A stretch of DNA of 64,000 nucleotides, from the NCBI GenBank assembly GCA_963741755.1, contig CAVUJG010000002.1, positions 186,001-250,000 of the forward strand, written 5' to 3'. Below the pieces are notes generated by a model. It was not told the DNA's origin and did not search any database. It saw nothing but the letters and a program-made list of their open reading frames with translations. The DNA comes from Sva-07 sp963741755 (GTDB lineage: Bacteria > Actinomycetota > Acidimicrobiia > Acidimicrobiales > Ilumatobacteraceae). Positions within the stretch are counted from its first letter, which is position 1; every line of letters starts with the position of its first letter. Shown here piece after piece: positions 21,321 to 31,848 of the stretch. The position numbers and the translations under genes are program-made.

Positions 21321-22483
21321 GGCAACGTGTCCGCAAACGCCTCGGCGTTGCGGACGAACTCGTCGAGGGAGTCGCCACCGAACTTGCGCTGCGCTTCGGT
21401 CGCCAGCACGAGCGCCACCATGGTCTCGGCCACGACGCCCATTGCGGGGACCGCCGTGACGTCGGTGCGTTCCTTGAACGACACGGTCGACTCCTTGGTG
21501 ACGGTGTCGACGGTCTCGAGCGTCGGAACGTTGAGCGTCGCCAGGGGCTTCATCGCCGCACGAACCACCAGCAACTCCCCGTTGGAGATACCGCCCTCGG
21601 TGCCACCGGCGAGGGTGCTGCCGCGTCGGTACTCACCGGCGTCGGCGTCCCACGAGATCGGGTCGTGCGCAACGCTTCCACGGCGGCCGGCCACATCGAA
21701 GCCATCGCCGATCTCGACACCCTTGACGGCTTGAATGCTCATGATCGCCTGGGCGAGGAGGGCGTCGAGTTTGCGATCCCAGTGAACGTGGCTACCGAGT
21801 CCGACCGGCACACCGAAGCCGAGCACCTCGACGACGCCGCCCAAGGAGTCGCCGTCCTTGGCGGCCGCCTTGATCTCGCCGATCATCGCCTCGCTGGCCT
21901 CGAGGTCGAAACAACGCACCTGGTTCTCGTCGACGCGGTCGAGTTGGTCGGGCGTCGGGCGAGGCGCTCCGGCTGGAACGCGTGCGGAGCCCATCTGGAT
22001 GACGTGGGACATGATCTCGACGCCGATGTGTGACAGCAACGCCTTCGCCACGGCACCGGCGGCCACACGAGCCGCTGTCTCGCGGGCGCTGGCGCGTTCG
22101 AGGACGTCGCGGGCGTCGGTGAAGCCGTACTTCTGCATCCCTGCGAGATCGGCATGACCGGGGCGCACCTGGGTGAGCGGTGTCTTCGTGGCGCCTGGTG
22201 CCGGGCTCATCTCCTCGTGCCACTTGTCGCTGCGGAACCACTCGCTGTTCTTGATCTCGATGGCGATCGGTGAGCCGAGTGTGCGGCCATGGCGAACACC
22301 GCCGATGAGCGTGAGTTCGTCGGCCTCGAACCGCTGGCGCGGACCGCGTCCGTAGCCGAGGCGCCGGCGCCCCATCTCGACCTGGATCTGCTCGACGGTG
22401 ATCGGCAGTCCGGCTGGGAGGCCTTCCATCACGACGACCAGCGCCTGGCCGTGAGATTCGCCTGCCGTGAGATACCGCAACAT
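21317..22483 (-). CDS. aroC: Chorismate synthase
   Basis: FMN-dependent last step of chorismate synthesis. 388 aa. It begins MLRYLTAGESHGQALVVVMEG, the universal N-terminus, and has the conserved RGRRLGYGRGPRQ-like segment, GHADLAGMQKYG and the SARETAARVAAGA helix. TACCCT lies 7 nt before the ATG and no ribosome site is visible, so it may have its own leaderless promoter in the aro run. Stem-loops separate it from aroE upstream. Confidence 0.96.
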   Translation of the reverse strand: MLRYLTAGESHGQALVVVMEGLPAGLPITVEQIQVEMGRRRLGYGRGPRQRFEADELTLIGGVRHGRTLGSPIAIEIKNSEWFRSDKWHEEMSPAPGATKTPLTQVRPGHADLAGMQKYGFTDARDVLERASARETAARVAAGAVAKALLSHIGVEIMSHVIQMGSARVPAGAPRPTPDQLDRVDENQVRCFDLEASEAMIGEIKAAAKDGDSLGGVVEVLGFGVPVGLGSHVHWDRKLDALLAQAIMSIQAVKGVEIGDGFDVAGRRGSVAHDPISWDADAGEYRRGSTLAGGTEGGISNGELLVVRAAMKPLATLNVPTLETVDTVTKESTVSFKERTDVTAVPAMGVVAETMVALVLATEAQRKFGGDSLDEFVRNAEAFADTLP

Positions 22484-22490
22484 CACCCCG

Positions 22491-22496
22491 AGGGTA
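22491..22496 (-). promoter_or_regulatory. -10 hexamer TACCCT for aroC
   Basis: Minus-strand TACCCT ends 7 nt before the aroC ATG. It follows two hairpins after aroE, which suggests an internal transcription unit aroC-aroK-aroB and beyond. Confidence 0.5.
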
Positions 22497-22509
22497 CCGC
22501 CGCTACCGA

Positions 22510-22563
22510 CCCGCAGAGCGGTGAGCGAGCACACCAGATCTGCGGGATCAGCTCATCGCTGAT
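22510..22563 (-). terminator. Two stem-loops between aroE and aroC
   Basis: ATCAGC/GCTGAT (22547-22552 with 22558-22563) and CCCGCAGA/TCTGCGGG (22510-22517 with 22539-22546) are perfect pairs in the 83-bp gap. They could end the aroE transcript or stabilise processed ends. There is no U-tract, so termination is uncertain. Confidence 0.35.
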
Positions 22564-22566
22564 GGG

Positions 22567-23400
22567 TCACCGGGCGGCCAGCGCGGCCTCGGCGGCCCGG
22601 CGCATCACGCCCACATCGGGCAGTCGACCGAGCCAGGCCTGCTGCTGCAATGCGGCCTGGTGTATCAACATCCCGAGGCCGTCGACGGTACGCGCTCCGA
22701 CCAGAGCGGCCTCGACGAGCCAGGCGGTCTGGAGCGGGTGGTACACGAGATCGGCAACGACCTGCGACCGATCGAGCAACGCCACGTCGCACGGCAGGTC
22801 GGCGGCGGTTGCCGACGCAGGGTCGATGCCCATGCCAACGCTCGACGCATTGACCACGATGTCGGCGCCGGTGATGTCGGCGACACGACCGACCGCCGCC
22901 ATCGGCGCCAGCGCGGCAGCCGACTGCGCCCGTTCGGGCGTGCGGTTGATCACGACGATCGACGCGGTCCCGGCGCGCCCCAGCGCATCGATCACCGATC
23001 GGGCTGCCCCACCGGCGCCGATGATCGCCACCTCGGCACCGGCAACGTCGACGCCAACTTCGGTGAGTGCGGCGATGAACCCGGCTCCATCGGTGCTCGA
23101 ACCGACCAGATCGGTGCCGTCCCAGCTGATCGTGTTGACTGACTGCAGCGCCTCGGCCGCAGGGTCGAGCCGATCGACGGCGTCGGCAACGTCGTGCTTG
23201 TGGGGCATCGTCACCGACATCCCTGCGAGCCCGAGCACGCGCATCGCAGCGATCGCATCGGCGGCCCGACCCGCCGCAACATCGAAGGCGGCGTAGTCCC
23301 AGCCAACGCCCGCTGCGTCGAACGCCGCTTGGTGGATCGCCGGCGACAGGCTGTGCTCGACCGGCGTCCCGATCAACGCCGCCAACCGGCGCTGGGTCAC
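22567..23400 (-). CDS. aroE: Shikimate dehydrogenase
   Basis: NADPH reduction of 3-dehydroshikimate. 277 aa. The substrate pocket shows IGTPVEHSLSPAIHQAAFD and VTMPHKHDVADAVD (catalytic Lys), and the Rossmann motif is IIGAGGAARSVIDALGRAG. The cofactor selector region reads NRTPERAQ. The GTG start at 23400 overlaps the mltG stop (GTGA). A neighbouring regulator or dehydroquinase is not seen. Confidence 0.94.
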   Translation of the reverse strand: MTQRRLAALIGTPVEHSLSPAIHQAAFDAAGVGWDYAAFDVAAGRAADAIAAMRVLGLAGMSVTMPHKHDVADAVDRLDPAAEALQSVNTISWDGTDLVGSSTDGAGFIAALTEVGVDVAGAEVAIIGAGGAARSVIDALGRAGTASIVVINRTPERAQSAAALAPMAAVGRVADITGADIVVNASSVGMGIDPASATAADLPCDVALLDRSQVVADLVYHPLQTAWLVEAALVGARTVDGLGMLIHQAALQQQAWLGRLPDVGVMRRAAEAALAAR

Positions 23401-24635
23401 AGCAGACCGGCCTGGCGGGCCAGTTCGACGTTGCGCTCGTGCTGCCACAGCTCGGACGCGAACACGTGGCCGCCGTCTTCGTTGGCCAGGACGTAGTACA
23501 GGTAGTAGCACTGGGTCTGGTCGGCGAGTTCAGCGCAGATCGGATCGCCAGCGGGTGGATTCGGCGCCGGGTTGAGCGCCGCCTGGATCGAGGCCCGGCC
23601 CGGCGACGCGATCGGCGTCGGCGGCAGCCCGGCCCGCAGGTACGTGTTGTAGGGCGTGTCGATGGTGCGCAGCTGCGAGAACGGCATCAGCGGATCGAGC
23701 CCGGCCTGGTCGCGTCCGTACAGCACGGTGGCGTCGATCTGCAACGGGAACGGGTTGTCGGGATTGACCGCCGACAGGAACAGCCGATTGTGGATCACGC
23801 GCGAGATCTTCGCTCGGTCCTCAGGGACCCGCGCCTCACGTTCGATCATCGACGCGATGATCAGCGTTTCGTACTCCGTTCGGCCGAGCGCGGCGGACTT
23901 GTTGACGATGTCCTCCTGGTCGCCCACGCGTTCCATCAGCGCGATCATGCGCTCGATGACCTGGCCCTCGCTCTCGGCGTTCGAGACCTGGTACGTGTCG
24001 GGGAACAGCAGTCCTTCGAGCGAGTTGACCGTCAACGGCTGCCACGCCGAGCGGATGGTGCCGTCGGTGGCCGCCGTGAGGAACTCGTCGGCCGCGAGGC
24101 GATCGACCGACGTGTCGAGCCGGCTCGCCATCTTGGCCAGCGTGAACCCCTCCGGGAACGTCACCTTGGTATAGGTCTGTCCGGGCGGCGTTCGCAACCG
24201 ACCGAGGACGTTGCCCATGTGGTCGTTTGGACGGATCTCGTAGTAGCCCGGCGTGAGCTCGAGGCCACCTTCTCGTTCGACGTACCACTCGAAGATGCCC
24301 GGATCGGTGATCAGGCCGTCGTCGGCCAGTCGCTGCGCCACGGATTCGAGATCGTCCTGTTCATTGACCGTGAAGCTCTGCACGTCACCGGCGGCGCCTT
24401 CGGGATTGATCTTGCCGAGATACCACCAGCCGACGTACCCGGCGATCAGGATCGCAACGATCGCGATCGCCATCGATGCCCACACGATCCACTTCACGTA
24501 TCGGCGATCGCCACGCAGACGCTCGACCGACCCGGTCTGGTCGGTGGCGTCCCACGGGTCGGTCGACCAGTCGACCGCCGGCCGCGAATCGGGGTCGATC
24601 TGGGCCTCGGGGAGCAACGGGTCGAGCTGGGTCAC
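23397..24635 (-). CDS. mltG: Endolytic murein transglycosylase
   Basis: Cleaves nascent peptidoglycan strands. 412 aa. A cytoplasmic tail of about 45 residues precedes a single membrane helix (about 50-72, WIVWASMAIAIVAILIAGYV). A LysM-like segment and the YceG domain lie outside. Catalytic landmarks are LEGLLFPDTYQV with the presumed Glu, and LIIASMIEREA. The GTG start overlaps the ruvX stop. The alaS-ruvX-mltG-aroE order is widely conserved in actinobacteria. Confidence 0.93.
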   Translation of the reverse strand: MTQLDPLLPEAQIDPDSRPAVDWSTDPWDATDQTGSVERLRGDRRYVKWIVWASMAIAIVAILIAGYVGWWYLGKINPEGAAGDVQSFTVNEQDDLESVAQRLADDGLITDPGIFEWYVEREGGLELTPGYYEIRPNDHMGNVLGRLRTPPGQTYTKVTFPEGFTLAKMASRLDTSVDRLAADEFLTAATDGTIRSAWQPLTVNSLEGLLFPDTYQVSNAESEGQVIERMIALMERVGDQEDIVNKSAALGRTEYETLIIASMIEREARVPEDRAKISRVIHNRLFLSAVNPDNPFPLQIDATVLYGRDQAGLDPLMPFSQLRTIDTPYNTYLRAGLPPTPIASPGRASIQAALNPAPNPPAGDPICAELADQTQCYYLYYVLANEDGGHVFASELWQHERNVELARQAGLL

Positions 24636-25113
24636 GCGCCCTCCCCGGTGGCCGATTCACGCTGCCACGTGGCGGCCCGATGATCGAGCCAGGCCTGCAG
24701 CATCACGGCGGCGGCCACCTTGTCGACGACCTTGCGGCGCTGGCGCGCGTCGAGGCCGGCTTCGAGCATGCCGCGTTCGGCCGTCACCGTGGTGAATCGC
24801 TCGTCGTACATCGTGACCGGCACGCCGACAACGCTAGCCAGCTGGTTGGCCTCCGTCTCGGCAGAGCGAGCGGCCGGACCCTTGGTGCCGTCGAGCGACA
24901 GCGGGAGACCGACGACCACGAGGACGGCCTCTTCGTCACGTACGAGTTTGGCGATCTCCGCGTGATCGTGGCGCCGTGATGACGACCGGTGCACCGTGGT
25001 GAGCGCCGACGCGACCGTGCCCGAGATGTCGCTGACGGCGATGCCGATCCGTTTCGACCCCAGGTCGATTCCCAACGCTCGGATGCCCGGCACCCGAACG
25101 CCGGGAGCATGAC

Positions 25114-25117
<4 letters not shown>
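24632..25117 (-). CDS. ruvX: Putative pre-16S rRNA nuclease / Holliday junction resolvase-like
   Basis: YqgF-family RNase H-fold protein, 161 aa. The first strand LGIDLGSKRIGIAVSD carries the catalytic Asp, and later motifs are VVGLPLSLDG and the MYDERFTTVTAERGM segment. Family members mature the 16S rRNA 5' end; the resolvase name is historical. The GTG start overlaps the alaS stop as GTGA. Confidence 0.92.
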
Positions 25118-27768
<2,651 letters not shown>

Positions 27769-27778
27769 ATCCCGGGCG

Positions 27779-27784
27779 AGCCTA
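27779..27784 (-). promoter_or_regulatory. -10 hexamer TAGGCT for alaS
   Basis: Minus-strand TAGGCT lies 10 nt before the ATG at 27768. It sits in a 40-bp divergent gap shared with the plus-strand TAGCTT at 27795. Confidence 0.4.
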
Positions 27785-27794
27785 TCGACGCAGG

Positions 27795-27800
27795 TAGCTT
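27795..27800 (+). promoter_or_regulatory. -10 hexamer TAGCTT, leaderless
   Basis: TAGCTT ends 8 nt before the GTG at 27809. No ribosome site is present, supporting both a leaderless message and the chosen GTG. Confidence 0.5.
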
Positions 27801-27808
27801 GCTCGACC

Positions 27809-28564
27809 GTGAGTACTGCGCAGCCGCCCCCCGAGGACCTCCACGAGTGGATCAGCTTCGACGACCCGAACGAGCACCGAACCTGGGTGTTCGACGCGAC
27901 GTACCTGCGCTCGAACTACACCTGTATCTACGGCTGCGGCTGCAAGGGGATCCTCGATCAGCCGGCGCCCGAGTTGGCGCTCGGCTGCTGCAGCTATGGC
28001 GCCCACTTCGCCGACGCCGACGACATGAAGAACCTGCGCCGTCACGCCGAGCGTCTCACGCCCGAGCAGTGGCAGTTCCACGACAAGGGCCACGGCAAGA
28101 AGGGATATCTCGCCGAGGCAGAGCCGGAGGACGACGGCACCGTGCCGACGCTCACCCGACTCGTCGACGATGCCTGCATCTTTCTCAACCGCGTCGGCTT
28201 CGAGGGCGGCGTCGGATGCGCCTTGCACATCGCCGCGCTCGAGGCTGGCGAGCGACCGATGGACTGGAAGCCATCGGTGTGCTGGCAGGTACCGATCCGG
28301 CTCGAACACTCGACCGACGAGTCCGGCCACGTGACGTCGCGACTGCGCGAGTGGAAACGACGCGATTGGGGCGAGGGCGGCGACACGTTCGGCTGGTGGT
28401 GCACCGAGGAACCCGATGCGTTCGTCGGCAGCGAGCCGCTGTACATGTCGGCCAAGGACGACATCGTGGAACTGATCGGCGCACCGATCTACGAGGCGAT
28501 GGTCGTGCAGCTGGAACGCCCGAACTGGGTCCCGCTCCCCCACCCGGCGGTCCGCCGCCGCTGA
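27809..28564 (+). CDS. Conserved Cys-rich protein of unknown function
   Basis: 251 aa, not confidently recognised. The N-terminal half has clustered cysteines in NYTCIYGCGCKG and LALGCCSYGAHF, and more follow in DDACIFLNRVG, GGVGCALHIAAL and SVCWQVPI. The spacing suggests a bound metal or a zinc/iron-chelating fold, as in YkgJ-like proteins, but that is inference. There is no signal peptide or membrane helix, so it is probably cytoplasmic. GTG 27809 is chosen from the -10 box 8 nt upstream. It is divergent from alaS. Confidence 0.7.
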   Translation: MSTAQPPPEDLHEWISFDDPNEHRTWVFDATYLRSNYTCIYGCGCKGILDQPAPELALGCCSYGAHFADADDMKNLRRHAERLTPEQWQFHDKGHGKKGYLAEAEPEDDGTVPTLTRLVDDACIFLNRVGFEGGVGCALHIAALEAGERPMDWKPSVCWQVPIRLEHSTDESGHVTSRLREWKRRDWGEGGDTFGWWCTEEPDAFVGSEPLYMSAKDDIVELIGAPIYEAMVVQLERPNWVPLPHPAVRRR

Positions 28565-28577
28565 CCCCGACATTCAC

Positions 28578-28630
28578 CCGAAATTCGGAGCCGACATCGC
28601 GCTCAGCGCGATCGTCCCACCGAATTCCGG
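28578..28630. repeat. Palindromic element, family A, copy 2 (right arm decayed)
   Basis: The left arm CCGAAATTCGGAGCC (28578-28592) and inner ATCGCGC/GCGCGAT around TCA (28596-28612) are intact. The right arm reads CCGAATTCCGG instead of the full complement. It lies in the gap between two convergent genes. Confidence 0.75.
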
Positions 28631-28651
28631 GTTGGTCGGGGTGATCGTGTG

Positions 28652-28849
28652 TCAGTCGTCGGTGTCGTCGTCGTCGTCGAAGGTGACGCCGTACTTCTCG
28701 GCGAGCGCGGCGTATTCGTCTTCGTCTTCATCGCCGCCTTGCGACGACGATGGAGCCGAACGGTCGCCGAAGCCCAAATCAAAGGCTCCCGGACCGGACT
28801 GCTTCAGTTTTCTCGCCTCTTCGAAACGGCGATGACGACCCTTCTTCAC
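28652..28849 (-). CDS. Small charged protein, unknown function
   Basis: 65 aa. A basic N-terminus (MKKGRHRRFEEARKLKQSG) leads into a very acidic tail with GGDEDEDEYAALAEKYG and a final run of Asp. GTG at 28849 is chosen because GGGAG lies upstream at suitable distance; the frame stays open for hundreds of bases opposite rnd, so the start is uncertain. The charge asymmetry suggests an RNA- or ribosome-associated protein, which is only a guess. It follows rnd. Confidence 0.5.
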   Translation of the reverse strand: MKKGRHRRFEEARKLKQSGPGAFDLGFGDRSAPSSSQGGDEDEDEYAALAEKYGVTFDDDDDTDD

Positions 28850-28920
28850 GACAGGGCTCCCAGACACTAGAAAGCTGACATTCGGGCACAGGGTAGCGGC
28901 CCAACCAGGGATTTCTCTGA

Positions 28921-28971
28921 ACGGCCGGAATTGTCCGACGGGAGATCGTCGGGGCCTGGTCGACCGGCCGT
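28921..28971 (-). terminator. Nested stem-loop at the end of rnd
   Basis: ACGGCCGG (28921-28928) pairs with CCGGCCGT (28964-28971). Inside, CCGACG (28935-28940) pairs with CGTCGG (28947-28952). The outer arm touches the rnd stop codon, so it is probably the 3' end structure of that transcript. Confidence 0.45.
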
Positions 28972-30143
28972 CAGTCGGACACGGCGTGCAGACGCAGGCG
29001 TCCCTGAGGGTCGAACGTGAGCCCCGCTTCGCCCCCGACCAGGCGTCGGATGCCGTCGCCCACCAGGTCGTTGCGCCACCCGGTTCCGAGGCGAGCGTCG
29101 TCGTCGCCACGCAAGAACGCCACGATGTCGGCGCGTGTCGCCAGCAGGGCCGGGTCGAGCCGTTCGTCCTTGGCGAGCTGGCCGACCCAGGCCGACACCA
29201 GGGTGACCGCCGGGCGCATGTTGCGGTCGAGGTCGTCCACCGACGCCGGAGGCGAGGGGGGCGGCGTCCCCTTCGCGGCACGAACGGCGTCGAGGATCTC
29301 GTCGGCAATGCCGCCTCGGGAGTGCCGATCGTCGACGCCTCGTGCCTGCGAGAGCTCCTTCGTCGATGACGGCGCCCGTTGCGAGATGCCCAGGATTGCG
29401 AGGTCGGGCAACACCTGGCGGACCGGCACGTCGGTGCGCATCGCCCGGCGCTCGCGCCACGCCGCGACGCTCTGGGCGACCGCCCGCGCATTGGGCCGCA
29501 GTGAGCGAGCATCTTTCAGTCGCAGCCAGGCGTCGTCGGGAGCGGAACCACTCGTCGGACGGGTGCGCAGCTCCTCGCACGCGTCCTCGGCCCATGCGAT
29601 CCGCCCGACCTCGGCCAGCTGGGCGACGAGGCGTTCATGCACTTCGAGCAGGTACTCGACGTCGACAGCGGCGTACTGACGTTGGCTGTCGGACAGCGGG
29701 CGGCGAAGCCAGTCGGTCAACCGATCGCCCTTCGGTGGCGAGATCCCGATCTCACCCTGCAGCAACGACACCAACGACGGCGTCCCGTAGCCAACGAAAC
29801 CGGCTGCCAGCTGCGTGTCGAACATTCTCGCGGGAACCGACCCGACTGCATGGGTGAGCACGTCGAGGTCCTGCTGGGCAGCGTGGATCACACACAGGGC
29901 GTCGGACGAGAACAGCTTGCCGAAGGGCGTGACGTCGACAGCCAACGGGTCGATGAGCGCCAGCTCCTGGCCGTCGGGTGTGCGCCACGCGACCTGCACC
30001 AGCGCAAGCTTCGGAAAGTAGGTGCGCTCGCGATGGAACTCGGTGTCGAGGGCGTAGCGCGGTGCCTCCAGCAGCGTCTGGACGAGATCGTCGAAGTCGG
30101 CCTGCCGATCGATCCAGCGATATGTGCTGGCAGTGTCAGGCAC
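28971..30143 (-). CDS. rnd: Ribonuclease D-type 3'-5' exonuclease
   Basis: DEDDy exonuclease for RNA trimming, 390 aa. ExoI is YALDTEFHRERTYFPKLALV (Asp, Glu), ExoII lies around VIHAAQQDLDVL, and ExoIII is QRQYAAVDVEYLLEVHERL with Asp and Tyr. The C-terminal half is helical and probably holds one HRDC-like domain. The start overlaps the rhodanese stop by 8 bp. Neighbours give no specific RNA substrate. Confidence 0.9.
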   Translation of the reverse strand: MPDTASTYRWIDRQADFDDLVQTLLEAPRYALDTEFHRERTYFPKLALVQVAWRTPDGQELALIDPLAVDVTPFGKLFSSDALCVIHAAQQDLDVLTHAVGSVPARMFDTQLAAGFVGYGTPSLVSLLQGEIGISPPKGDRLTDWLRRPLSDSQRQYAAVDVEYLLEVHERLVAQLAEVGRIAWAEDACEELRTRPTSGSAPDDAWLRLKDARSLRPNARAVAQSVAAWRERRAMRTDVPVRQVLPDLAILGISQRAPSSTKELSQARGVDDRHSRGGIADEILDAVRAAKGTPPPSPPASVDDLDRNMRPAVTLVSAWVGQLAKDERLDPALLATRADIVAFLRGDDDARLGTGWRNDLVGDGIRRLVGGEAGLTFDPQGRLRLHAVSD

Positions 30144-30465
30144 CGGTCGTACCGGACCCGGCGCCGGTGGCGACCTCGAAGCCCGCAGCTGTCCAGGCGA
30201 TCATTCCTCCGGCGACGTTGACCACCGTGCGGCCCTGATCGCGAAGGAAGTTGCATGCTTGGCCTGATCGGCCGCCGGAGCGACACACGATGTAGGTCGG
30301 ATCGCCATCGAAGGCATCGACGTTGCCGGGCACGGTGGCCAGCGGCAGCAGCGTGGCATGGCCGATGTGGCCCTGCTCCCATTCGCTCGGCTCGCGGACG
30401 TCGATGATGTGCGCCGATGGTCCGAGGGCCGCGAGATCCTGGACGGAGATTTCCTCAGTTGTCAC
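30136..30465 (-). CDS. Single-domain rhodanese protein
   Basis: 109-aa rhodanese domain with the active-site Cys in YIVCRSGGRSGQA. HIIDVREPSEWEQGHI is the typical N-terminal segment. It may carry persulfide sulfur; neighbouring mobA hints at molybdenum-cofactor sulfur chemistry, but that is inference. The GTG at 30465 is supported by TACCCT 7 nt upstream, which lies in the last codons of mobA. Confidence 0.88.
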   Translation of the reverse strand: MTTEEISVQDLAALGPSAHIIDVREPSEWEQGHIGHATLLPLATVPGNVDAFDGDPTYIVCRSGGRSGQACNFLRDQGRTVVNVAGGMIAWTAAGFEVATGAGSGTTGA

Positions 30466-30469
30466 GAGC

Positions 30470-31045
30470 TCAAGGGTATCGACCGAGGTCGTCGGGGGTG
30501 TTGATGTTGCGCATCGCCGCCGGATCGACGTCGACAGCGACCGACGTGAGCCGCCCGATCGCCACGTGGAGTGCTCGCTCGCCCTCGTCGAAACACCGGC
30601 GAACCCGTTCGAGCGCGAGCGGGTTCCAGAGCGCACATGTCGGCTCGATCGCCGACGTCCGCGCGACGACGACATCGGCGTCCGGATGTGCCCGCGCCGC
30701 CTCGACGATGTCAACGAGGTCCGTGCTGGTCAACGCCGGCAGGTCGCAGGCCGTGACGAAGACGCCGCCGACGTCGAAGTCGGACGCTGCAAACAGTTCC
30801 AGCACCCCGAGCACGCCACCGAGGGGTCCGGTCCCGGGGTACTGGTCGGGCAGGATCGGCATGCCCAGCGATTCGAGTTCGACCGGCGAACCTCCGTAGG
30901 CGACCACGCTGATGCACCCGGCCCCGCGGAGCACCGCTGCGACTCGGCTGGCCATCGGGACACCATCGATGTCGATCAGCGCTTTGGTGCGGCCCATGCG
31001 CCGGCTCGCCCCACCGGTGAGCACTGCGCCGACCAATGGGTGCAT
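30470..31045 (-). CDS. mobA: Molybdenum cofactor guanylyltransferase-like protein
   Basis: 191 aa nucleotidyltransferase. The NTP-binding N-terminus GAVLTGGASRRMGRTKALID with its Lys, and the metal-binding VTACDLPAL, fit MobA, which attaches GMP to molybdopterin. Related MobA-like CTP transferases act on other substrates, so the substrate is uncertain. ATG 31045 is 4 nt after the DUF3151 stop; the stop of mobA is 4 nt before the rhodanese start. Confidence 0.85.
   Translation of the reverse strand: MHPLVGAVLTGGASRRMGRTKALIDIDGVPMASRVAAVLRGAGCISVVAYGGSPVELESLGMPILPDQYPGTGPLGGVLGVLELFAASDFDVGGVFVTACDLPALTSTDLVDIVEAARAHPDADVVVARTSAIEPTCALWNPLALERVRRCFDEGERALHVAIGRLTSVAVDVDPAAMRNINTPDDLGRYP
30473..30478 (-). 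promoter_or_regulatory. -10 hexamer TACCCT for the rhodanese gene
   Basis: Minus-strand TACCCT ends 7 nt before the GTG at 30465 and overlaps the final codons of mobA. A leaderless internal start is inferred. Confidence 0.45.
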
Positions 31046-31049
31046 GGAG

Positions 31050-31484
31050 TCAGTCAGCCGGAATCCCCGTCGGGTCGAGCTGCAGCAGGAACGTTCGGCA
31101 GCGATCCGCCTCGTCGGTCTCCCCGATCTCAGCGGCCATCTCGCCGAGCCCACGCAGACAACGAAGGAACCCGCGGTTGGTCGGCTCCGACCACCGTACG
31201 TAGCCGCTTCCACGCCATCCGTTTGCCCGCAGCGTGTCGAGGCCACGGTGGTACCCGACGCGATACGCGGCGTACCGTTCGATCCGGTCTCGACCGAGAT
31301 CGCCGAGTTCGGCCCATCCATCGAGACACCGCGGTGCCGTGGCGACCACCTCGGCGACCGCGTTGCGCCGCTGGTCGACCGGCTGGACCAACGCGGCCCG
31401 AAGACGAGCCGACAGGTCGGAATCGACGGGCGGCAACACGGTCGTCGGGAGTCCGGAGGAGAAGTTGATCGGCTGGTCGCTCAC
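31050..31484 (-). CDS. DUF3151-family protein
   Basis: 144 aa. The C-terminal signature RWSEPTNRGFLRCLRGLGEM and IGETDEADRCRTFLLQLDP is that of DUF3151, a family known mainly in actinobacteria with no assigned function. Helical and soluble. The GTG at 31484 is supported by TACGAT 8 nt upstream. It is the first gene of DUF3151-mobA-rhodanese-rnd. Confidence 0.8.
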   Translation of the reverse strand: MSDQPINFSSGLPTTVLPPVDSDLSARLRAALVQPVDQRRNAVAEVVATAPRCLDGWAELGDLGRDRIERYAAYRVGYHRGLDTLRANGWRGSGYVRWSEPTNRGFLRCLRGLGEMAAEIGETDEADRCRTFLLQLDPTGIPAD

Positions 31485-31492
31485 GGCATCGG

Positions 31493-31498
31493 ATCGTA
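31493..31498 (-). promoter_or_regulatory. -10 hexamer TACGAT, leaderless
   Basis: Minus-strand TACGAT ends 8 nt before the GTG at 31484. Divergent from the TACAGT of the next plus-strand gene. Confidence 0.5.
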
Positions 31499-31520
31499 GG
31501 GGACGACTCGACCAGAGGCC

Positions 31521-31526
31521 TACAGT
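31521..31526 (+). promoter_or_regulatory. -10 hexamer TACAGT, leaderless
   Basis: TACAGT ends 7 nt before the GTG at 31534, with no ribosome site. Confidence 0.5.
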
Positions 31527-31533
31527 TGCCCGC

Positions 31534-31848
31534 GTGTTCGCCCTGACCCTCGACAACGCCGAGACCATCGCCCTCGTGGCAGCGACTGCGCTCGCGGTCG
31601 GCGCCGTCGTCTCGTTCTGGGTCATGAAGTCGATCGTGCAGAAGCTCGCCGTTGCGGCATTGCTGGGCATCCTCGCCTTCGCCGTGTGGACCCAGCGTGT
31701 CTCGTTGCAGGACTGCGCCGACAAGGTGCAGGAGAACTTCGAGCTGGCCGGCTCCGACGTGACGGTCACCGACACCGAATGCTCCTTCTTCGGCTTCACC
31801 GTGACGATCTCCGACCCGCGTAGCGACGCCGCACCGAATGGCGACTGA
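31534..31848 (+). CDS. Small membrane protein, unknown function
   Basis: 104 aa. Two closely spaced hydrophobic stretches (about residues 9-27 and 34-51) could form a hairpin, followed by a soluble tail with two Cys (SLQDCADKV and DTECSFFGF) that could form a disulfide if exported. The GTG start follows from TACAGT 7 nt upstream. It overlaps the MFS gene by 11 bp, so the two are probably expressed together. Confidence 0.65.
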   Translation: MFALTLDNAETIALVAATALAVGAVVSFWVMKSIVQKLAVAALLGILAFAVWTQRVSLQDCADKVQENFELAGSDVTVTDTECSFFGFTVTISDPRSDAAPNGD

